Positions 51,799 to 60,212 of a stretch of DNA of 64,000 nucleotides are shown piece after piece (positions within the stretch are counted from its first letter, which is position 1; the number at the start of each line of letters is the position of its first letter). The DNA is from Burkholderiales bacterium (GTDB lineage Bacteria; Pseudomonadota; Gammaproteobacteria; Burkholderiales; Burkholderiaceae). Both the position numbers and the translations under genes were made by a program. The stretch lies in NCBI GenBank assembly GCA_026225235.1, contig JAMFSK010000114.1:248001-312000 (forward strand), read 5' to 3'. Below the pieces are notes generated by a model. It saw only the letters and a list, made by a program, of their open reading frames with translations, did not search any database and was not told where the DNA came from.

Positions 51799-52977
51799 TC
51801 AGGCTGCAAACGGCAGGCCGACATAGTTCTCGGCCAGCGAGCGCGCCGCGGCCTGCGATGACGAAACATATTTGAGCTCCGACATCTTCAGGCGATTGAC
51901 GAATGGGGTCTCGTCGAACGACGGATGCAGCATGTTCGTCATGAAATACGAAAAGTGCTCGGCGCGCCAGACTCGTTCGAGGCAATGCGTGGAATAACCG
52001 TCAAGCAGATCCTCGCGGGCGTCACGATAGCGCGCAGCCAGCGCTTTCGAAAGTGTACGCACATCGGCGACCGCGAGGTTCATGCCTTTTGCGCCGGTCG
52101 GCGGCACGATATGCGCGGCATCGCCCGCAAGAAACAGGCGGCCGTATTGCATCGGTTCGGTCACGAAGCTGCGCATCGGCGTCACACTCTTCTGGGTGAT
52201 CGGGCCACGCGCGGGCAGCCAGCCCTGGTCGTTTTCGAAGCGCGTGAAGAGCTCGTCCCAGACGCGGTCGTCCGACCATTCTGCGAGGTTCTCGTCGGGC
52301 TGACACTGAAGATAGAGGCGCGTCACGCTTGGCGAACGCATGCTGAAGAGTGCAAAGCCGCGCTCATGATGGGCATAGACCAGCTCGTCTGCCGATGGCG
52401 GCGCATCAGCCAGTATGCCGAGCCACGCATAGGGATAAACACGCTCGTAAGTCCGCAAGACGTCTGCCGGAATCGCCCCGCGTGAAATACCGTGGAAACC
52501 ATCACAGCCTGCCACGTAGTCGCAGTCGATGCGATTTTCAACGCCAGCATGCGTGAAGAGGACAGTAGGATGGTCGGTCTTCAGATCATGGAGCGAGACA
52601 TCGGCCACATCGAAAAACAGCGTGTGGTCGTGCTGCTGCGCCGCGGCAATCAGGTCTCGCACGACTTCGTGCTGCCCATATACGGTAATTGCCCGGCCGC
52701 CTGTGAGTTCGCTCATGTCGATCCGGTGACGGCGACGTTCGAACAGAAGCTCGATACCGTGGTGCAGCAAACCTTCGCGTTGCATGCGCTCACCGAGGCC
52801 GGCTTCATTGAGGGTATCGACAGTACCTTGCTCAAGCACCCCGGCACGCACGCGGTTCTCGCAGTAATCGCGCGAGCGGGTTTCGATGACAACGGAATGG
52901 ATGCCTTGCAAACGCAAGAGGTGGGAGAGCAACAAGCCCGCTGGGCCAGCGCCAACGATCGCAACCTGGGTACGCAT
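51799..52977 (-). CDS. pobA: 4-hydroxybenzoate 3-monooxygenase PobA
   Basis: 392-residue FAD monooxygenase producing protocatechuate from 4-hydroxybenzoate with NAD(P)H. FAD site GAGPAGLLLSHLLRLQG at residues 9-25; DG-type motif in DYVAGCDGFHGISR; the FAD-ribityl motif FLAGDAAHIVPPTGAKGMNLA. First gene of the operon; start ATG at 52977 with GAGGAG upstream. Divergent from the LysR gene (129-nt control region). Complete. Confidence 0.95.
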   Translation of the reverse strand: MRTQVAIVGAGPAGLLLSHLLRLQGIHSVVIETRSRDYCENRVRAGVLEQGTVDTLNEAGLGERMQREGLLHHGIELLFERRRHRIDMSELTGGRAITVYGQHEVVRDLIAAAQQHDHTLFFDVADVSLHDLKTDHPTVLFTHAGVENRIDCDYVAGCDGFHGISRGAIPADVLRTYERVYPYAWLGILADAPPSADELVYAHHERGFALFSMRSPSVTRLYLQCQPDENLAEWSDDRVWDELFTRFENDQGWLPARGPITQKSVTPMRSFVTEPMQYGRLFLAGDAAHIVPPTGAKGMNLAVADVRTLSKALAARYRDAREDLLDGYSTHCLERVWRAEHFSYFMTNMLHPSFDETPFVNRLKMSELKYVSSSQAAARSLAENYVGLPFAA

Positions 52978-53066
52978 GAGTGTCTCCTCAAACCGCTTAT
53001 GGAATTGTTGCGCCTGATTCTCCACGCAAATCCCACTATTCGACAGAGCGATTTAGGAGATATGCT

Positions 53067-53085
53067 TTATACGCCAAAACGATAA
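53067..53085. promoter_or_regulatory. LysR-type T-N11-A box in pobA control region
   Basis: TTAT-N11-ATAA, a perfect dyad of the LysR binding type, sits between pobA (start 52977) and the divergent LysR gene (start 53107). It is the natural binding site for the LysR product, controlling both its own gene and the pobA-pca operon. Confidence 0.65.
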
Positions 53086-53106
53086 TCACCCCAGAGATGA
53101 CAACCC

Positions 53107-54069
53107 GTGCATGATCTCGATCTGAACCTGATCCCGTTTCTCGTCGCCCTCGACGAGAAACGCAGTGTGAGCCGCGCCGCGCGTGCTCTCGGTGTGAGCC
53201 AGCCGCGCGTGAGTACCGCACTCGGGCGATTGCGCGAGTATTTCAACGACCCGCTCTTTGTAAGAACCTCGCGCGGCATGGAGCCCACCCCGCGAGCGCT
53301 TGCCCTGGTGCCTTCCGCACGCGAAGCCCTCGACCGGATTCAAAAGGGCATGGTGGAAACCCAGCGTTTCGACCCAGCAACAACGCCCGATACATTTTCG
53401 ATCGCGCTGTCCGATGTCGGCGAAATCGTCTTCCTCCCGCAGTTGCTGCGCGCCTTCGGGGAGCTCGCACCGAACGCGAGTTTGCGATCGGTCTCACTGC
53501 CGCCGGTTCAGGTCGAACGTGGACTTGAAAGTGGTGAAGTGGATCTTGCGGTGGGGTACTTTCCCGATCTCGCCGGGACGAACTTTTTCCAACAGCGCCT
53601 TTTTACGCACCGCTTTCTTGTGCTGATGCGCAGTGAGCATCCTCTCGCCTCGGGCAAGCTCACGATCGAACAGTTTGCGAGTTGCGGCCATGCTGTCGTG
53701 CGGGCCGAAGGTCGCAGCCAGGAAGTGCTGGAAAACTACCTCGACCGCAACCGGATACGTCGACGGGCAGTCCTGGAAACTTCGCATTTTATGAGTCTGC
53801 CTTTTATCCTCGCGAAAACCGACTTGATCGCCACCGTGCCACACGCCATCGGGTACGCCTATGTCGCCGAGCATGCTTCGATCACCTTCGTCGAGCCACC
53901 GTTTACGCTGCCTCGTTACGACCTCAAGCAACACTGGCATCGGAAATTTCACAACGATCCACGCACGACCTGGTTACGCCTGTTAGTGACCAGCCTATTC
54001 AACGACGAAAAGGACGAGTGGCCAAAGGAACCTGCCGATCGCGCAAAAAAATCGCCACGTCCCGCTTGA
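53107..54069 (+). CDS. LysR-family regulator of pob/pca genes
   Basis: 320 residues from a GTG at 53107. N-terminal helix-turn-helix DEKRSVSRAARALGVSQPRVSTALGRLRE, typical LysR, followed by an effector-binding domain (TFSIALSDVGEIVFLPQLL; NGRSQEV-type region; AIGYAYV). It is likely the activator of the pobA-pcaHGBDC operon, with 4-hydroxybenzoate or a pathway intermediate as effector (inference). The resemblance is to the NodD/LinR-type branch and not clearly to known PcaQ, so no symbol is given. Confidence 0.85.
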   Translation: MHDLDLNLIPFLVALDEKRSVSRAARALGVSQPRVSTALGRLREYFNDPLFVRTSRGMEPTPRALALVPSAREALDRIQKGMVETQRFDPATTPDTFSIALSDVGEIVFLPQLLRAFGELAPNASLRSVSLPPVQVERGLESGEVDLAVGYFPDLAGTNFFQQRLFTHRFLVLMRSEHPLASGKLTIEQFASCGHAVVRAEGRSQEVLENYLDRNRIRRRAVLETSHFMSLPFILAKTDLIATVPHAIGYAYVAEHASITFVEPPFTLPRYDLKQHWHRKFHNDPRTTWLRLLVTSLFNDEKDEWPKEPADRAKKSPRPA

Positions 54070-54083
54070 GGGAACGTGGCGAT
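54045..54083 (-). terminator. Terminator of the Asp/Arg-rich gene, inside the LysR 3' end
   Basis: On the minus strand a 10-bp perfect stem plus 3 further pairs (arms 54051-54063 and 54068-54083, one bulge) is followed by a T run (54045-54050). It terminates transcription from the gene at 54127-56253 and lies partly within the last codons of the convergent LysR gene, so it may serve both. Confidence 0.8.
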
Positions 54084-54126
54084 TCGGGAAGACAACTACT
54101 CCATCCAAGCCAGGCAATTGCCTCGT

Positions 54127-56253
54127 TTAGTGATGGCCCGTCATCCGATGCCAAGCGTCGCGGACCACACGCTTCACATGATCCCATTCTGAAGAGTCAC
54201 GCGTGCGCATCACATCGCGCCCACGCGAGTCCACGAAATCCCCGTCGCCTTCATAGCGACGGTCGTCGTCATCGTAGGCATCAGCCGCGATCGGCGCACC
54301 ATCATCCAGCGCCCGGCGCGGAATGCTCGACCGGTCGTCGAGCGGTGAACGCAAGCCGAGTTCGGCCCGCAGGTCCGTGGCCGGATCGACCGGCGTCTCG
54401 GTGTAAGCCGTGCTTGATGTCTGCATACCGGCCGAGTCGAGACGTTCGGCATTGAGGCGCTCGAGGTTCATCCGCTCGGCATCGACATCGCCCGCCTCGA
54501 GGGCTTCCGCTTCATAACGAGCGGTGCGTTCGTCCATGGCTCGCTCGTCCATCGAGGCGTAGTCACTGAGCGTTTCCTGGCGCACTGCTGTTTCACGTGC
54601 GGCCAGCGGGTCTGTCGTTGAACGGCTACTCGACAGATTGTCTTCGCGGGTGATGAACGCACTTTCGTCGCGCATTCCCTCTACCACGCTTGACCGCTCG
54701 CCCATGCGCGAAGCCATACGGCTATCATCACGGGGCGTTGTTGCACCGCGATTCAGCGCATCGCTTTCTGCACGCGAGGCGAAGCTGCTGTCATCCTGAG
54801 TCGCCGCGTTGCGCAGGGTGACGGGATCATCCGCTCGACGTGAGTAGATGCGTACATTGCGGCTGATCGGTGAACCCGTGGTATCGCCCGTTTTCGGGGT
54901 CGGGCTCGTGGTCGACGTTGAGACCTTCAGCGCCGGCGTGAACGCAGCGCCACTTAATTTTGAGGTCGATTGTCCCGAGGTCGATTGCAAGGCGCCCGGC
55001 GTGGCTTGGGTCGCTCTCAACCCGTGGTTGTCGCGACGCAGGGTTGCATCGCGGTCATCCACCAACACCTCGCCGCCCGAGGCCAAAAGATGGTCCGCCT
55101 CACGGCTCGACACAAGTTCGTGGTCAGCCGCATTAGCGTCAGACCAACTCGCACGTTCGAGGGAGCCGCCTGAAGTCGACGCGGACGAGACCACGCCGCT
55201 CGAGGCGGTCGGCGCGACCGTGCGTTGCGTCTGACTCTGTATTTGCCCCAACGACTGCATCCGATCCTGAGCTTGCTGTTGCACGCGTTCGCGCACACGC
55301 TGAGCCTCGATGCGCTCAGCCTCGATCCGGTCTGCGGCCCCGCGATCTGCCTGCGGACGCATTGCCTCGATGCGATCGGCTTCGTCGCGCTGGAATTCGC
55401 CTGATACCGGACTCATACGATTGAGCGCGTCACGCTCGTCTTCCATGCGATCCGCTTCAGTGGGGATCTCCGCCATCCGGCTCGCTTGCAAACGATCCGA
55501 TTCCAGGTAGTCGGCCTCGCTGCGCCCAGCACTTGAATAGCGTGACGGCGCGCCGAGAGGCGGAGCATCCAAAGAGTCGACTCCTATGCGATCCGCGTGT
55601 CTGCGGCTCACCTCCATGCTGCCGGTGTCCAGCGGGCTGCGCGCGGCGCGATCGCCCGCATACCCCGTCGTATCAGCAGGGTTCATGCTCGCTACATTGC
55701 CTGGCGTGGCCACTGAACCCATCACCATACGCTGCGTCGAGCCACTCCCAAATCCATCGTCGTAGCCGGCACCTTCGTCGCCGACATGCAGTGGCCTGCG
55801 CCAGCTCGCCACACGTTCCTCGAGATCGTAGGCACCTGATCGGATGAGAATATCGGAGGCCAACGACTCCTCGAGTTCATCCTCGACATTCACCGCGACC
55901 AATGCGCCCCCCCGCCGAATCGCCTCTTCGTATTCAGCCATCTCAGCGCGTTCGTCATCCGGACTGAACAACTCCCGGAAAAAATCCGAGAGCCGATCAA
56001 GCGGACCCTCTTCGGGCAGGGCATCTCCGGCACGGCCTTCCATCGCGGAACCCAGCCCGGTGCGCCGGCCATCGAATGCTTCGCTCCCAAGGCCCGGTGC
56101 GGCCTGGTACGCCATGCCTTCATCGACACTTCGCGGTGTGCCGCCACCGCTTACGCGGACTGAGGCGGGCAGAAATTGCGCGTCCAGCAGCGCAGCTTGC
56201 GCGCGACGAGCTTCCTCGGAAGTCTCGAATACACCTACGACGGTCTGTCTCAT
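54127..56253 (-). CDS. General-stress-protein-17M-like protein with long Asp/Arg-rich repeat region
   Basis: 708 residues. Start ATG at 56253 with GGAGGG 4 nt upstream. Residues 1-155 match the GSP17M/YflT-like domain (RQTVVGVFETSEEARRAQAALL; GPLDRLSDFFRELFSPDDERAEMAEYEEAIRRGG). Residues about 160-660 are low-complexity, with many DRIEA/ADRMxDER-like and RADDPVTL-type units rich in Asp, Arg, Ala, Met and Ser, predicted disordered. The C-terminus returns to a defined motif (WDHVKRVVRDAWHRMTG). No signal peptide or membrane segment. Probably a desiccation/stress-type cytosolic protein; function unproven. Confidence 0.75.
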   Translation of the reverse strand: MRQTVVGVFETSEEARRAQAALLDAQFLPASVRVSGGGTPRSVDEGMAYQAAPGLGSEAFDGRRTGLGSAMEGRAGDALPEEGPLDRLSDFFRELFSPDDERAEMAEYEEAIRRGGALVAVNVEDELEESLASDILIRSGAYDLEERVASWRRPLHVGDEGAGYDDGFGSGSTQRMVMGSVATPGNVASMNPADTTGYAGDRAARSPLDTGSMEVSRRHADRIGVDSLDAPPLGAPSRYSSAGRSEADYLESDRLQASRMAEIPTEADRMEDERDALNRMSPVSGEFQRDEADRIEAMRPQADRGAADRIEAERIEAQRVRERVQQQAQDRMQSLGQIQSQTQRTVAPTASSGVVSSASTSGGSLERASWSDANAADHELVSSREADHLLASGGEVLVDDRDATLRRDNHGLRATQATPGALQSTSGQSTSKLSGAAFTPALKVSTSTTSPTPKTGDTTGSPISRNVRIYSRRADDPVTLRNAATQDDSSFASRAESDALNRGATTPRDDSRMASRMGERSSVVEGMRDESAFITREDNLSSSRSTTDPLAARETAVRQETLSDYASMDERAMDERTARYEAEALEAGDVDAERMNLERLNAERLDSAGMQTSSTAYTETPVDPATDLRAELGLRSPLDDRSSIPRRALDDGAPIAADAYDDDDRRYEGDGDFVDSRGRDVMRTRDSSEWDHVKRVVRDAWHRMTGHH

Positions 56254-56612
56254 GGTTCCCTCCAGTGAATAGCCGTGCCTACGACACACGCAAGGGGTGT
56301 ACCTGCTTGCGGCAGGCCCACTGGGCATGCTCGGCACCGGAAGTCGAAAACAATGGTGCAGTGCGTTTTTCCGCAGTTTTACAAGGCGTTTGAAACGTGG
56401 GCATATCGCGAACAACGAGGCAGCGCGGGTCGTCGATATAAAGGAGTGGTCAGCGAAGCACGAGTGGGAAACGATGCGGATAGATGAGGCAGATATGACA
56501 GATAGCTTAACAACGCTTGCCGGCTCGATGCATGGCTTCATTCACGAACGCGCATCATGTTTGCCGATAAGGAGCGAGGCCCACGCAAGCGTGGAGCCCC
56601 GACTGAGACGGC
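56254..56612. other. Intergenic region between stress-type and exported genes
   Basis: About 360 bases between two minus-strand genes. A short hairpin with CCACGC/GCGTGG arms (56581-56594) lies 20 nt behind the exported-protein stop without a T run. Otherwise nothing is recognisable; the promoter of the gene starting at 56253 should be here. Confidence 0.35.
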
Positions 56613-57218
56613 TTATTTAACAGGTGCGCCGTTACGCGTAATCCGGACCGCGGCAGCGGAAACGAAGTCGGCTTCCACGCTGTCGCCGACCTTCAGGTTA
56701 TCGAGGGAGATCTCCGGCGGCGCCTGGAACACCTGGGTATGCGAAGGCCCACGGAGGGTCACAAGTCGTTTCCTTCGATCGATCTTCTGGACTGTTGCGA
56801 TGATCTTCACACTGCGCACCGAGGCCGTCACGCCGCCCGAGGCCGGTGTCGTTGCGTCTGAATCGATGCGCTCGCGAATACCATTCGAATCGACCTTCGC
56901 AGCATGCACCAGGAGCGCGTTGCGGTATGCCACTTCGACCACGTCGCCGACCTTGAGGTCGTGCACGTCACCAACGGCTGGATCCACATCGACGGCGAGC
57001 TGGTTGCCGCGTGGTCCTTGAAGCGTCACGCTATTCGCGTCTGTGTCGATCGCCACCACGCGGGCGTGGACGTGAATCAGTACGGCCGCGCCGACAGCGG
57101 GCTGCGTGCTGCTGTTTTCTTCGACCTGCGCGGCGGCATGCGCGGCCCCAGTGCAAGCCAACAGTGCCGCAACGACGGACACGCGTGCGATGTGCGACAT
57201 GCTCTTTACTTTTGCCAT
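56613..57218 (-). CDS. Exported protein with two OB-like repeats, function unknown
   Basis: 201 residues with a signal peptide ending ACTGAAHA. The mature part contains two similar segments (VVAIDTDANSVTLQGPRG..LKVGDVVEVAYRN and VQKIDRRKRLVTLRGPSH..LKVGDSVEADFVS), an OB-fold-like tandem repeat seen in several secreted Burkholderiales proteins. The ATG at 57218 is preceded by GGAG at 7 nt; the second Met at 57200 is less likely. No catalytic residue recognised; periplasmic binding or structural role possible. Confidence 0.7.
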   Translation of the reverse strand: MAKVKSMSHIARVSVVAALLACTGAAHAAAQVEENSSTQPAVGAAVLIHVHARVVAIDTDANSVTLQGPRGNQLAVDVDPAVGDVHDLKVGDVVEVAYRNALLVHAAKVDSNGIRERIDSDATTPASGGVTASVRSVKIIATVQKIDRRKRLVTLRGPSHTQVFQAPPEISLDNLKVGDSVEADFVSAAAVRITRNGAPVK

Positions 57219-57479
57219 TCGGCTTCTCCAGGGGGAAAGCGGACTAAAGAATTACATTATCGATGGCAATCGAGTTAATAATCCACCGCATATTTTATTG
57301 CACGCCAATGATTAGCGGAGGCATTAAATCGATTATCAAATATCAATGCATTCAGAAAGTCAGCAGTCAACGGCACGCCCACAGGACCTTTGTCTTACGA
57401 GCCTCGGACGGCTACTTCGAAGGGGATGGGTGCGCGTGGGTCACATCTGTACCGCAGGCAATTCGGTGATCTGAACGAT

Positions 57480-58286
57480 TCACTCGGCCTGGCTTGCATT
57501 CGCCATCTGACCGAGGCGCCTGAGCCGCGCCTGATGACGCCGCGCGCTCAGACGTTTGAGGAAGGTGCCAGCGTGCGGATCGCCAAAATGAAACAGGGCA
57601 GTGCTGCGTATGCTGCGCGGCAGACAGGGCTGATTCGCGTGCAACGATCGCATGCCCCAGAAAAAGTAGATATTGCCCGGCTCCATCTTGACGACCTGCG
57701 CGCCAAAACGGCGTTGCGCCCAATGCGATTTCCAGATGCGGCAGGCGAGCGGGCTTTCGACCATCACCTTCTCGATGATATTGACAATTGCATTGCGCCG
57801 GACACGACGCAGATTCGGGAACAAGACCAGATCGCCCGGCAATTCATAGGGCGCCGATGGAATCATCAACGGAACGAGTGCCGTAACGACGTATGAGTCG
57901 TAGTGAAAAAGATAGGAATGTCTGAGGCCGACCGAGCCGGCGAGCACGCGCAGCGAGGGGGCGGCCGGCCGTAGATCCGGTGCTTCGCCTGTCGCATGTC
58001 GATAGAGGCCTTTCAGGATGGCTTCAATCGCATTGGAATGTGCGACAGCGGCGAGTGGGCTTTCTTCAATCCACTCGCGACCCGCGAGTCCGAAGTACTG
58101 GCCACCATGCTGCTTCAGTTCGTGATCGACATAGCGCCGTGATCGTTCGAGCAAAGGACGCGGGACGGCCGCTTTTAGCACCCCCACGCCGCATCGGTCG
58201 ATGGCCGCGGCCAGCGCGGCGATCTCGTCACCCGCCAAGGGGGGAAGCAACGTGTCGTTCTTGTCATCGCGGCTGGGCGTTCGCAT
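57480..58286 (-). CDS. Phytanoyl-CoA-dioxygenase-like 2-oxoglutarate/Fe(II) oxygenase
   Basis: 268 residues. Iron-binding facial triad candidates: HYD (His/Asp) in FHYDSYVVTAL and a distal His in RSLHANQPCLPRSIR, with the 2OG-binding Arg just after. The core otherwise has family-like MIPSAPYELPGDLVLFPN. Start ATG at 58286 has AGAAGGG at 7 nt; an upstream frame extension is unlikely to be translated. Substrate unknown. Neighbouring intergenic DNA (57219-57479) is AT-rich. Confidence 0.65.
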   Translation of the reverse strand: MRTPSRDDKNDTLLPPLAGDEIAALAAAIDRCGVGVLKAAVPRPLLERSRRYVDHELKQHGGQYFGLAGREWIEESPLAAVAHSNAIEAILKGLYRHATGEAPDLRPAAPSLRVLAGSVGLRHSYLFHYDSYVVTALVPLMIPSAPYELPGDLVLFPNLRRVRRNAIVNIIEKVMVESPLACRIWKSHWAQRRFGAQVVKMEPGNIYFFWGMRSLHANQPCLPRSIRSTALFHFGDPHAGTFLKRLSARRHQARLRRLGQMANASQAE

Positions 58287-58456
58287 GGACAGACCCTTCT
58301 TCTTGTTAGCATGACGTAAGAATCGCGGGGCCATGACAACTACCCACTACCGGCAATAGCGACACTGAAGCGATGCTAGGACGTGAAGGAAAGCCTATCT
58401 GTACGGTAAGTAACTAATGTGTGGCGTGCATGCAGCACGACATCCAGCAGCGGGGA

Positions 58457-58696
58457 TCAGGGATTGTGTTGTTCACCAGGCAATTCAGCCCCGTGAGCGC
58501 GCACTGCGGCGATCAATTCGGCGGCCGTGATTTCATAGCGAATATCGCGGTGAATCCCCGGTTTTTTTTCATTGATGTCCACCAGCAGCACGGCTTTTCC
58601 GTCTCCCGTTGCCTCGAGACGCACGAGCCTGAGCTCCTGCCCGGTGGCTTCATCCACCTCGATTAACAACGTCATGCTGCCTTGCGCGCCACTCAT
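58457..58696 (-). CDS. Small conserved hypothetical protein
   Basis: 79 residues from the ATG at 58696 (GGAG 7 nt upstream). Sequence: an initial SGAQGSMTLLIEVDEATGQEL, then AVLLVDINEKKPGIHRDIRYEITAAELIAAVRAHGAEL. No recognised domain, signal or membrane helix; mixed alpha/beta composition suggests a small folded protein. Codon usage and ribosome binding site support it. 58697-58972 shows no further gene. Confidence 0.55.
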   Translation of the reverse strand: MSGAQGSMTLLIEVDEATGQELRLVRLEATGDGKAVLLVDINEKKPGIHRDIRYEITAAELIAAVRAHGAELPGEQHNP

Positions 58697-58972
58697 ACTG
58701 CTTCTCCAATTCCCATTATCTGCATCAATTCTAATGGCTCGAGGCAATGGGCGCAGCGACTTGGAGGCACTGTATTTTCAACGTGGAATGGCAACGGGCG
58801 ATTGACAGCGCCCTGCCTTCCGGGCAAGCCGGACCGCCCGGTCGGTACTTCCTCCCGTTTGGAAGAAGCCGTCCGTCAGCGTCACAAGGCGTCCGGAAGT
58901 CTTTGCCGCCTTAAGATCCGCCAGTCGGTTCAGCCGATGATTGATTTCATCTAAGCCAGAACAATAAGGTAT

Positions 58973-59647
58973 TCATTCATCGCTATCCGCTAATGGCGCC
59001 GGCCACCGGTTCTCGTCCACGCAAGATGAAATCGAGAGGCGTTGTGCCCAGCCCTCTTCCTGCAACATCGGTTTTTCGTAGAAGCGCTCGACGTGCCCAA
59101 GGCAGAGGACGGCGACGGGCTTCGCGTCGGCGGGCATATGGAACAGACGCTGAACAGCCGCAATGTCAAACAGCGAGACCCAACCCATGCCCAATCCTTC
59201 GGCGCGCGCGGCCAGCCACATGTTCTGGATCGCGCAGGCCACCGAAGCGAGGTCCATCTCCGGCAAGGTCCGTCGACCGAAGATATGGCGCTCCCGGTTT
59301 TCCATCAGCGCAACAATCAGAACTTCGCCGCAGTCGAGAATCCCTTGCACCTTGAGCCGCATGAACTCGTCCGCGCGTTCGTTCAATGCCTCCGCTGTCG
59401 CCAGGCGTTCGGTCTCGACGATGTCGTGCAGCGCAACACGAATGGCGCGATCGGTGACGCGCACGAAACGCCACGGCTGCATGAATCCGACGCTCGGCGC
59501 GTCATGCGCAGCCCCGATCAGCCGCGCCAGTTGCTCCGCAGGCACCGGCGCGTCGGTAAAGTGACGCATGTCGCGACGTTCCCGGATCGCGCGATAGACT
59601 GCGGCGATCTCCTGATCCGAAAAGCGGTGAGACGTCGACTCGGTCAT
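58973..59647 (-). CDS. bluB: 5,6-dimethylbenzimidazole synthase BluB
   Basis: 224-residue nitroreductase-like flavoenzyme that fragments FMNH2 to the lower ligand of vitamin B12. Signatures RERRDMRHF near the N-terminus, DAPSVGFMQPWRFVRV, ERHIFGRRTLPEMDLASVACAIQNMWLAARAEGLGMGWVSLF. Located two genes from a nickel/cobalt permease, fitting a cobalamin theme. Alternative: a general nitroreductase, but the GRRTLPEMD block is BluB-type. Confidence 0.85.
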   Translation of the reverse strand: MTESTSHRFSDQEIAAVYRAIRERRDMRHFTDAPVPAEQLARLIGAAHDAPSVGFMQPWRFVRVTDRAIRVALHDIVETERLATAEALNERADEFMRLKVQGILDCGEVLIVALMENRERHIFGRRTLPEMDLASVACAIQNMWLAARAEGLGMGWVSLFDIAAVQRLFHMPADAKPVAVLCLGHVERFYEKPMLQEEGWAQRLSISSCVDENRWPAPLADSDE

Positions 59648-59731
59648 AAGTCAGAGATGAAGAACTACGTTGAGGATCTGCGTCCCCTCGAGGAGGCGCC
59701 GGCACCCCGCGGGTGATACCGGCCCTCATTA

Positions 59732-60124
59732 TCACAGCTTCGGCGCGTACTGCATCTCACCATTGCCAAACGACCAGTCTTCCCGCTCCACGCTGACAAG
59801 GCTGATCCAGATGTCTTCCTTGCGCAGTCCAGTCTTCGCATGGATATTCTCTGCGACCGCCTTGTAAAACGCCTTCTTGACTTCAGTTGTGCGACCTGTG
59901 TTCCAGGTAATCTGAATAAACACGATGCCCGTTGAATAACTGACGCCCAGATAACCCTCCGCGGGGTACACGAGTTCGTCGCGCGCATGCCGCGTGATGA
60001 CCTGGAATTTGTCATGCTGGGGCACATTGGCGATCTCACGCATCGCGTCATAGATGACTTCGCTGATCGTACGGACAACCTCAGCCGACGCATCGCTTGA
60101 TAGATCGATTCGAACAAAAGGCAT
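59732..60124 (-). CDS. Tautomerase-family protein
   Basis: 130 residues with the catalytic Pro1 directly after Met (MPFVRIDL), as in the 4-oxalocrotonate tautomerase superfamily, here in the single-chain form (Tautomerase_2). VFIQITWNTGRTTEVKKAFYKAVAENIHAKTGL is the second core segment. Substrate unknown. Lies between bluB and the permease gene on the same strand. Confidence 0.85.
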   Translation of the reverse strand: MPFVRIDLSSDASAEVVRTISEVIYDAMREIANVPQHDKFQVITRHARDELVYPAEGYLGVSYSTGIVFIQITWNTGRTTEVKKAFYKAVAENIHAKTGLRKEDIWISLVSVEREDWSFGNGEMQYAPKL

Positions 60125-60212
60125 GACAACACTCCTTCGATAAAGGTATTGGACGGCGGCGCAAGAGCAACCCTTGGCCCATCACCACATGGCTCGGTTT
60201 GTCTGGTTGTAC

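Noticed and set aside
58682-58954. 90-codon plus-strand frame between the small hypothetical gene and bluB
   Set aside because: No ribosome binding site, no homology pattern, odd composition.
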